Positions 6,541 through 10,912 of a DNA stretch of 10,912 bases are shown one piece after another. A program made the translations under genes and the position numbers. The first letter of the stretch is position 1. Each line of letters opens with the position of its first letter. Origin of the DNA: Deltaproteobacteria bacterium (GTDB lineage Bacteria; Myxococcota; Myxococcia; Myxococcales; 40CM-4-68-19); contig VBKQ01000190.1 of assembly GCA_005879505.1 (NCBI GenBank), positions 1-10,912 on the forward strand, written 5' to 3'. A model generated the notes under the pieces. The model had not been told where the DNA came from. It saw nothing but the letters and a program-made list of their open reading frames with translations, and ran no database searches.

Positions 6541-6834
6541 ATGGCACGGCCGGGGCCAGGCATCGACGCGAAACGCAAGCGGGAGCTCGCCATCGAGTTC
6601 ATCCGGCAGATCCGCGCGATGGATCGCGACAAGCTGCACGAGCTCATCCTGGCGCAGGCCGGTGAGGAGCTGGCGCAGTTCTTCCTCGCTTATGCGACTG
6701 ATCTCATGAAGCGCGAGCCGGGGCGGGCAGCCGAGAACGCTTCATCGCTCCTGCTCATCGGGTACCTGATCCGCTGCTTCGAGGAGGGCCTCGAGAGCCG
6801 CGCCACCGCTCCGAACAGTCCGATGCTGCACTGA
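6541..6834 (+). CDS. Hypothetical helical protein of 97 residues
   Basis: Not recognised. The 97-residue product begins with a basic segment (K11-R14) and is predicted by eye to be almost all helical and amphipathic (about 14-55 and 60-92), with a proline-containing tail. A stretch around 68-76 (SSLLLIGYL) is hydrophobic but too short and flanked by charges to be a clear membrane helix. The ATG at 6541 was chosen because AGAGGGG precedes it; the same frame is open further upstream to 6298 but there overlaps the 66-residue minus-strand gene and has Ser/Arg-rich noise composition. A small hairpin (GGGCGC/GCGCCC, 6510-6525) lies in its leader. It is followed 41 bases on by the YqjE-like gene on the same strand. 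Confidence 0.65.
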   Translation: MARPGPGIDAKRKRELAIEFIRQIRAMDRDKLHELILAQAGEELAQFFLAYATDLMKREPGRAAENASSLLLIGYLIRCFEEGLESRATAPNSPMLH

Positions 6835-6875
6835 CACCTCTGGCACGGCAGACAGCCGATACCTACGTTGGCGCC

Positions 6876-7343
6876 ATGCCGCCGGCCACCGTGCCATCCC
6901 GAGACGCGCTGCACCGGCTGCTCGATGCCCTGCAGACGCTCATCCGCGAGCACCTCGCCCTCGCCCGGGTGGAGCTGAAGCAGGACCTGCGGACGATGGG
7001 CCGGGACCTCGCGACCGGCGCTGCCGGAGTTCCGCTCCTTGCCGTGGGATTCCTGCTCCTGATGTTCGCGATCGCCTCCCTGCTCTCGATCTGGCTTCCG
7101 GCATGGGCCGCGTTCGGGATCGTCGCTCTGGTCAATCTGGCGGCCGGCGGCGCGATCACCTGGTCGGCCTCGCGGCGCGTCGCGCACAGCCGCATCGGAT
7201 TGCCCTGTACAGCCGAAGAGATCCGTCGCGACCGGGAGTGGATGGCGGCGCTGAAGAACCCGGCGGGCGGCAACCCCGCGAACGCGTCACCGGCGGCGGC
7301 CCTTTCGCAGTCCGGTTCCCGGCCGGACGTGACGCCGCAGTGA
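6876..7343 (+). CDS. YqjE/DUF1469-type membrane protein (phage holin superfamily name only)
   Basis: The 155-residue product has an amphipathic N-terminal helix (about 10-42, LLDALQTLIREHLALARVEL), two membrane helices (about 49-73 and 76-96), and a charged loop with TAEEIRRDREWM (112-123), then an Ala/Pro/Ser-rich tail. This matches the DUF1469 family (E. coli YqjE, often labelled phage holin family), which is not a proven holin. It is an inner-membrane protein of unknown function. The next two genes encode proteins like the usual partners of this family (DUF3618 and YqjD tail), so this is probably an operon. No Shine-Dalgarno is visible before the ATG. TACGTT at 6864-6869 lies six bases upstream of the ATG. 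Confidence 0.82.
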   Translation: MPPATVPSRDALHRLLDALQTLIREHLALARVELKQDLRTMGRDLATGAAGVPLLAVGFLLLMFAIASLLSIWLPAWAAFGIVALVNLAAGGAITWSASRRVAHSRIGLPCTAEEIRRDREWMAALKNPAGGNPANASPAAALSQSGSRPDVTPQ

Positions 7344-7359
7344 TTGCGCAGGAGGATCG

Positions 7360-7563
7360 ATGCCTGAAAACCCCAGGGATGCCGAGGCAATCCGGGCCGG
7401 CATCGAGCGTGCCCGGCAGGAGATCGAGCAGTCGATGAGCGCGCTGCGCGCAAACGTGTCCGATAGCCTGAACTGGCGCAGCTTCGTGCGCCGGCATCCC
7501 GGCGCTACCTTCGCGGGCGCGGTCTTCGTGGGCCTCCTCATCGCCCGCGCCACCACGAGGTGA
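7360..7563 (+). CDS. DUF3618-type small membrane-anchored protein
   Basis: The 67-residue product has an N-terminal helix with the DUF3618 pattern (AIRAGIERARQEIEQSMSAL, 10-29), a short polar region, and a C-terminal hydrophobic helix (about 48-63, GATFAGAVFVGLLIA) with small residues spaced as in a glycine zipper. It likely anchors in the inner membrane with its helix in the cytoplasm. The start is firm: AGGAGG (7350-7355) is four bases before ATG. It lies 16 bases after the YqjE-like gene. The function is unknown for the family. Confidence 0.8.
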   Translation: MPENPRDAEAIRAGIERARQEIEQSMSALRANVSDSLNWRSFVRRHPGATFAGAVFVGLLIARATTR

Positions 7564-7566
7564 ACC

Positions 7567-7824
7567 TTGGCCGAGACGCGCAGCAGGACGCAGCTCCCGA
7601 TGTCTGAGATCACCGCCGGTACGCCATCGGCAGAGGAGGCGGCCCGCGCCTTTCAGCGGGGTGTCGAGCTCGGCCGCGAGTACGCGGAAACGGCCCTCCG
7701 CCGCGTCGCCGCCTGGGCGGAGGAGAACCCCGGCCAGCTCCTTCTCGCAGGCGTCGCCGTGGGGTTCGTGCTCGGCAAGCTCCTGTTCCACCGCCCGCGC
7801 AGCCCCGTCGAGGAGCTCGACTGA
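7567..7824 (+). CDS. YqjD/DUF883-tail-like small membrane protein
   Basis: The 85-residue product has an amphipathic helix (about 21-50, EEAARAFQRGVELGREYAET) and a C-terminal membrane segment about 51-72 with the pattern ENPGQLLLAGVAVGFVLGKL. This is close to the end of DUF883 proteins such as E. coli YqjD, where the segment anchors the protein in the inner membrane. E. coli YqjD also binds ribosomes in stationary phase; whether this one does is unknown. The start is TTG at 7567, preferred because GAGGTGA lies three bases upstream and includes the stop of the previous gene, so translation is coupled. An in-frame ATG at 7600 has a weaker site. It ends four bases from the convergent DUF2231 gene. 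Confidence 0.72.
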   Translation: MAETRSRTQLPMSEITAGTPSAEEAARAFQRGVELGREYAETALRRVAAWAEENPGQLLLAGVAVGFVLGKLLFHRPRSPVEELD

Positions 7825-7828
7825 CGCA

Positions 7829-8305
7829 TCAGCGCTCTCGGGCGGGGGCCCGGACCACCGGCTCGGCGCGCGCCGCGGGAGACAGGCCGACCCCGTGGCG
7901 ATACACCAGCGCTCCTCCGAGAAAGGCCTCCACCATCATCACCGAGGCCGCCGCGAACGTCACGGCCAGATACAGGGTTCGCGCCCGCAGGGGGAGCGCC
8001 AGCTTCGACACGGCCCGCCAGACGGCCACGGGCAACCAGATCCCGGTCGCGACATAACCGAGCGCCTCGTGCAGGTGCAGCAATGCCTCGCCTGCGGCAC
8101 TGTGCGCTGAGAGACCCGCTTCCGCACCCCAGCCGCTCGCCACCGCAAGCAGTGCGAACCCGGTGCCGAGAAGCGTCGTCCACCGGCCGGTATAGAGGAG
8201 CGCCTCCCGGCGCAGGATCAGGCCGAAGACATCGGCGATCGGAGCGATCAGCAGCAGCCCCACGGCGAAGTGCACGAGGAAAGGGTGGAGCTCGCCACCG
8301 GGCAT
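7829..8305 (-). CDS. DUF2231 four-helix membrane protein
   Basis: The 158-residue protein opens with LHPFLVHFAVGLLLIAPIAD (6-25), the hallmark of the DUF2231 family (predicted membrane proteins). Four hydrophobic helices are visible at about 10-31, 41-60, 80-98 and 110-135. The family C-terminal motif GGALVYRHGVG lies at 130-140. Several histidines (H7, H12, H77, H79, H137) lie at or near helix ends, which could suit heme or metal binding, but this is not established. Its start is 36 bases downstream of the queF stop on the same strand, so it is probably co-transcribed with queF. An AGGA about nine bases upstream may serve as ribosome-binding site. No link to queuosine synthesis is known to me. 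Confidence 0.85.
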   Translation of the reverse strand: MPGGELHPFLVHFAVGLLLIAPIADVFGLILRREALLYTGRWTTLLGTGFALLAVASGWGAEAGLSAHSAAGEALLHLHEALGYVATGIWLPVAVWRAVSKLALPLRARTLYLAVTFAAASVMMVEAFLGGALVYRHGVGLSPAARAEPVVRAPARER

Positions 8306-8341
8306 CGGGACATCCTGCCGGTCGGGCCCGGACGAGGCAAA

Positions 8342-8734
8342 TCACTTGTCCGGGTGGCGGGCGACGACCACGGTGTGAATTCCGCCGCGAACGAAGAAAT
8401 CGCCGGTCACTTCGCACCGCCGGGGTTTCAGCGCTCCGACGAGATCGTCCAGGATGCGGTTGGTGACCGCCTCGTGGAACGCCCCCTCGTTGCGGTAGCT
8501 CCACAGGTACAGCTTGAGGCTCTTCAGCTCGACGCAGCTCTGGTCGGGAACATAGACGATGCGGATGGTGGCGAAGTCCGGCTGCCCCGTCATCGGGCAG
8601 ACGCAGGTGAATTCCGGGCATTCGAAGCGGATCTCGTAGTCCCGACCCGGGCTGGGATTCGGGAAGGTAGCCAAGGACTTGCCTGGTTCTGTCACCTTTC
8701 TCGGCCCCAGATCGGCCTTCATTCTGCGAGCCAT
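8342..8734 (-). CDS. queF: QueF, NADPH-dependent 7-cyano-7-deazaguanine reductase
   Basis: The 130-residue product is the short (unimodular) form of QueF, which reduces the nitrile of preQ0 to the amine of preQ1 using NADPH in queuosine synthesis for tRNA. The catalytic cysteine is C46 in CVCPMTGQPDF (44-54), with D53 as the general acid. The family signature ELKSLKLY is at 69-76, and NEGAFHE at 82-88 supplies conserved H87 and E88. Length is somewhat shorter than the B. subtilis enzyme (165) but contains all these motifs. The start is ATG at 8734, supported by GAGGG six bases upstream; the frame is open for another 88 codons upstream but with low-complexity Arg/Ser-rich composition. I saw no preQ1 riboswitch before it. 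DUF2231 follows on the same strand. Confidence 0.95.
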   Translation of the reverse strand: MARRMKADLGPRKVTEPGKSLATFPNPSPGRDYEIRFECPEFTCVCPMTGQPDFATIRIVYVPDQSCVELKSLKLYLWSYRNEGAFHEAVTNRILDDLVGALKPRRCEVTGDFFVRGGIHTVVVARHPDK

Positions 8735-8794
8735 TGGCGGCCCTCGTACCAGCAAACCGCGGGCCGCCGCCACCCGGGGGGAGACCTTGCGCGG

Positions 8795-8823
8795 TTGCGG
8801 GGAGATGTAAGGTCGAGTACAAC
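8795..8823 (+). promoter_or_regulatory. Possible sigma-70-type promoter
   Basis: TTGCGG (8795-8800), 17 bases, then TACAAC (8818-8823). The -10 matches four of six consensus bases and the -35 the first three. Initiation would fall near 8830, at the ATG of the small ORF at 8832, and could also serve the downstream RskA-like gene. Confidence 0.3.
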
Positions 8824-8831
8824 ACCGCGCC

Positions 8832-9002
8832 ATGTCGAGAAAGGCAGACCCTAGCAGTCGCCGCTCTCCGCGCCGCCGCAACCAGGAAGGCAATCCGCAA
8901 GACCCCCACCTGCGACCCAAAAAGGAGCCCGCGGAGGTCGATTCGGACTTCGGGATCTGCCTGGCGCTCGCTCCCGCGCTCCGCCGGCGTACCGACACCT
9001 AA
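8832..9002 (+). CDS. Candidate 56-residue basic protein, uncertain
   Basis: An ATG-to-TAA frame encoding a protein that starts MSRKADPSSRRSPRRRNQEG, continues with a Pro/Glu-rich part, and ends in a short hydrophobic segment (FGICLALAPAL) followed by RRRTDT. It has no resemblance I recognise. Third codon positions are about three quarters G or C by hand count, somewhat lower than expected for a gene here. No Shine-Dalgarno is close; a possible promoter at 8795-8823 would give a nearly leaderless message. It could be a real small basic protein or a chance frame. Confidence 0.25.
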   Translation: MSRKADPSSRRSPRRRNQEGNPQDPHLRPKKEPAEVDSDFGICLALAPALRRRTDT

Positions 9003-9060
9003 AAAACCCCAGGCAGTCGTAGGGTTGCTCTTCTGTGGGCGCGTGAAAACCGTTGCGGCC

Positions 9061-9828
9061 ATGGACACGACCGCGACCGATACCCGCCCGACGTTCTCCC
9101 GCCTGACCGAGGGTAGGACGCGGCATTCCTGGCGAGCAGCAGTCCCAGTGGTCCTCGTCATCGTGGCGTTCGTGGCCCTCATCGCCTATCTGGCCTCGCG
9201 CCTCAGCTCGTACTCGCAGCGCGCCGACGTCGCGGAGCGCGATGCCAACCAATACCGGGACCAGGTGACGGCGATCACCAAGCAGGTCGGCGACCTGCAG
9301 AAGGACGTGACGCTCGCCCGCAGCCCCGGCCGCACGACCGTGATCCTCGAGGTGGCGCAGCCTGCCAAGGCGCAGGGAGGGAAGAAGAAGCCCGCCGCGA
9401 CGAGCACCGGCGGGGCCTGGGCCGCCGTGACCTGGGGCGAGCTGCCGAGTGGCAAGACCTGGATGCGGGTGAACGCCTACGGCCTTGCGCCGAGCCTCGA
9501 AGGGGGCAAGGCGAACCACGTCTGGATGGAGCCCCAGAGCGGCGATCCGGTGGACATCGGCGTCGTCGAAGCCGACCAGAATGGCAGCGGCTTCGCGATG
9601 AAGTCCGACCTGCCGGCGATCGACCAGGGGAAATCAGTCATGCTGACGACCGACGCCCAGGACGCAAAGCGGCCGGGCGACGTGATCGCCCGCGCGGACC
9701 TCCCCAAGCTGAAGCCGACTGCGATCGCGGAGGCGCCGCAAGCCCAGGGCGAGCAGACGCCCGCGGCGCAGAACCCGAAGGCGAAGAGCGGCTCGGAAAC
9801 GCAGCAGATGCATCAGCCCGGCAAGTAA
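9061..9828 (+). CDS. Membrane protein with RskA-like C-terminal domain, no anti-sigma domain
   Basis: The 255-residue product has a short cytoplasmic N-terminus (1-25), one membrane helix (about 26-48), a coiled-coil-like stretch (about 50-86), and an outside domain at about 119-215. That domain fits the anti-sigma-K factor RskA C-terminal pattern: a start strand with W120 and W125, GLAPSLEGGKANHVWMEP (141-158), GDPVDIGVVEADQNGSG (161-177), an LP turn (184-185), a TTD strand (196-198) and RPGDVIARADLP at 204-215. RskA proteins normally carry a cytoplasmic zinc-binding anti-sigma domain ahead of the helix; here only about 25 residues are present and no HxxxCxxC motif. So it is unlikely to hold a sigma factor by the usual means, and no sigma gene is adjacent. 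A Gln/Lys/Pro-rich tail follows. ATG at 9061 is preferred; GTG at 9043 is an alternative. Neither has a strong ribosome-binding site. Confidence 0.78.
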   Translation: MDTTATDTRPTFSRLTEGRTRHSWRAAVPVVLVIVAFVALIAYLASRLSSYSQRADVAERDANQYRDQVTAITKQVGDLQKDVTLARSPGRTTVILEVAQPAKAQGGKKKPAATSTGGAWAAVTWGELPSGKTWMRVNAYGLAPSLEGGKANHVWMEPQSGDPVDIGVVEADQNGSGFAMKSDLPAIDQGKSVMLTTDAQDAKRPGDVIARADLPKLKPTAIAEAPQAQGEQTPAAQNPKAKSGSETQQMHQPGK

Positions 9829-9856
9829 GCGCAGAGGGTCCAACCCCGCTCGATCC

Positions 9857-9885
9857 TTGACCGAACCGGCGCTCCCCCGTACGCT
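9857..9885 (+). promoter_or_regulatory. Probable sigma-70-type promoter of the FHA-membrane gene
   Basis: TTGACC (9857-9862), a 17-base spacer, and TACGCT (9880-9885). The -35 matches five of six consensus bases, and the -10 keeps the key first, second and last positions. Initiation would be near 9892, leaving about 35 bases of leader with GAGAGGG (9916-9922) four bases before the ATG at 9927. Confidence 0.45.
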
Positions 9886-9926
9886 CTCGGCCTCTTCCAG
9901 GCTCGCGCGCCGTGCGAGAGGGCACC

Positions 9927-10912
9927 ATGGGCGAAGAAGCGACTCCGAAAACCGAGATGATCAATCCCGCGCTCCTCGACGGGGTATCCGCGAACTTCAT
10001 CGTGAAGGGTCCGAGCGGGGTCGAGAAGGCGTACCCGATGCGCGCGATCACGGTGACGATCGGCCGCTCGGATCAGTGCGACATCTCGGTCAAGGACGGC
10101 TCGATGTCCGGGCGCCACGCCGAGATCAGCAAGATCAACGGCGAGATCCGGGTGAAGGACCTGGGGTCTGCGAACGGCATCTGGCTGAACGGCGAACGCG
10201 TCGAGGACGTCGAGCTGTTCGACGGCGACGTGCTCCGCCTCGGCCAGACCTCCATCCGCGTCGACGTCGTCGGCGGGCGCAAGCGGCCCGACGCGGGCCT
10301 CAGCCCGAGGGTGCTGGCGGCCATCATCGCTGGCGTGCTGGTGCTGGCGGGAGCGGGGATCGCCGGCGGTCTGTATCTCAAAAAGCGCGCGCAGAACCGC
10401 CGCGACCGGGCCACGTTGGCGGCCTTCATCGCCAGCGCGCGCGAGAGCCAGAAGAGCAAGCCGTGCGCCGCCGCGGTGGACAAGGTCGGCGACGTGGCGA
10501 GGACGCTGAACACCCTGGGCAGGCCGTCCACCGCGAGTCCGCCGAAGGGCGACGAGGCACGACGCGTCGTCGCCGGGTACCGGGAGCTGGCCAAGACCTA
10601 CGATCGCGTGGCGGTTGCGATCAGCCAGTTCGGCGCGCAGTCCACCGCCTCGGCCGCCGCCCTGACCGGTTCGGCGGAACAGATCGCCGATCCCGACATC
10701 AAGAGCAGGGTTGCCGAGGCGCAGGATCTCGTCGACCAGCGGACGCAAGTGACCACCGCCTTCATCGCGGATTGGAAGAAGCTCTCGCAGGCGACCAACA
10801 ATTACGCGACCCAGCTCGATCAGGCGTTCGTGCAGGGGAACAAGGCGCTGTACGCCGAAGTCGACCGCGGGATCCAGGCGAAGACGGCGCAGGATGCGCT
10901 CATTTCCTGCAC
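9927..10912 (+). CDS. FHA-domain protein with one membrane helix, cut by right window edge
   Basis: An open frame of 328 codons from ATG 9927 runs off the window without a stop. An FHA domain covers about 22-115, with G46-R47, S61-G-R-H64 and S81-A-N-G-I-W-L-N-G, so the phosphothreonine-contacting residues are present. A membrane helix follows at about 128-151 (VLAAIIAGVLVLAGAGIAGG then YLKKR). The rest (152-328) is charged and mostly helical with no recognised fold, including a cysteine at 180 and one at 328. The layout suggests a cytoplasmic pThr reader tethered to the membrane with an outside helical domain. The short N-terminus has T6 and T9 in an acidic setting (EEATPKTEM). The start is supported by GAGAGGG and an upstream promoter. 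It may form a unit with the preceding RskA-like gene but probably has its own promoter. Confidence 0.88.
   Translation, partial: MGEEATPKTEMINPALLDGVSANFIVKGPSGVEKAYPMRAITVTIGRSDQCDISVKDGSMSGRHAEISKINGEIRVKDLGSANGIWLNGERVEDVELFDGDVLRLGQTSIRVDVVGGRKRPDAGLSPRVLAAIIAGVLVLAGAGIAGGLYLKKRAQNRRDRATLAAFIASARESQKSKPCAAAVDKVGDVARTLNTLGRPSTASPPKGDEARRVVAGYRELAKTYDRVAVAISQFGAQSTASAAALTGSAEQIADPDIKSRVAEAQDLVDQRTQVTTAFIADWKKLSQATNNYATQLDQAFVQGNKALYAEVDRGIQAKTAQDALISC

Larger units (their letters stand above)
8735..9060. other. Intergenic region between divergent queF and RskA-like genes
   Basis: This 326-base stretch has no recognised gene. Two long frames are open through it: a minus-strand one that extends queF and a plus-strand one that extends the RskA-like gene. 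Both look like GC-driven openness, since their translations are Arg/Ser/Pro-rich and unlike conserved proteins. The only positive signals are a candidate 56-codon ORF (8832-9002) and a possible promoter before it (8795-8823). A run of six As at 9001-9006 breaks the GC-rich background. Confidence 0.6.

Noticed and set aside
6841..6847. TGGCACG resembling a sigma-54 -24 half-site before the YqjE-like gene
   Set aside because: No TTGC-type -12 element occurs at the required spacing.
6876..7343. Phage origin suggested by the holin-family label
   Set aside because: The label is a family naming habit for DUF1469/YqjE proteins. No endolysin, integrase or structural phage gene is nearby.
8735..8830. 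Possible preQ1 riboswitch upstream of queF
   Set aside because: The leader shows none of the short A-rich pseudoknot features of preQ1-I, and no other known aptamer was recognised.
9006..9026. ACCC/GGGT inverted repeat next to an A-run, terminator-like on the minus strand
   Set aside because: The stem is only four or five pairs with a long loop, and no minus-strand gene ends there.
7653..9182. A 509-codon minus-strand frame spanning queF and the DUF2231 gene
   Set aside because: It overlaps four better-supported genes and has low-complexity composition without a family match.

Overview
The window is GC-rich DNA packed with genes. The mix points to a myxobacterium-like bacterium (Myxococcota, formerly Deltaproteobacteria). 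It has a eukaryote-type Ser/Thr kinase, two FHA-domain proteins, a multidomain class III adenylate cyclase, zinc-ribbon N-termini on signalling proteins and an RskA-like membrane protein. The taxonomic guess rests on gene content and GC only. No rRNA, tRNA, CRISPR array, transposase or phage structural gene was seen.

Layout. Positions 1-67 may hold the start of a minus-strand gene leaving the window. At 144-1198 a 77-residue zinc-ribbon protein is translationally coupled to fdhD (formate dehydrogenase sulfurtransferase). A strong hairpin at 1209-1242 separates fdhD from a convergent minus-strand pair: truD (tRNA pseudouridine-13 synthase, 3079 to 1721) followed by a secreted or envelope glycine-zipper protein (1646 to 1224). 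The ribosome-binding site of the latter lies in a predicted intercistronic hairpin. Divergent from truD is a signalling block: a zinc ribbon-FHA-GAF-adenylate cyclase (3117-4880), then a zinc ribbon-Ser/Thr kinase with one C-terminal membrane helix (5031-6230). A double-hairpin element lies between them.

From 6234 to 7824 there are small genes. A convergent 66-residue protein resembles Cse60-type small proteins. A plus-strand run follows: an unknown 97-residue helical protein, then three small membrane proteins resembling the YqjE (DUF1469), DUF3618 and YqjD/DUF883-tail families. Converging on that run is a minus-strand pair, queF (7-cyano-7-deazaguanine reductase, queuosine synthesis) followed by a DUF2231 four-helix membrane protein. 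The 326-base gap upstream of queF holds only a candidate 56-residue ORF with a possible promoter. The right end carries an RskA-like membrane protein that lacks the anti-sigma domain, then an FHA protein with one membrane helix cut by the window edge.

How they may work together. The most suggestive unit is the kinase and cyclase. The kinase could make phosphothreonine that the cyclase FHA domain reads, linking Thr phosphorylation to cAMP. The second FHA protein could be another reader. This is inference from domains and adjacency. FdhD, TruD and QueF are housekeeping functions with clear catalytic motifs. The remaining small proteins are mostly membrane-associated and uncharacterised.
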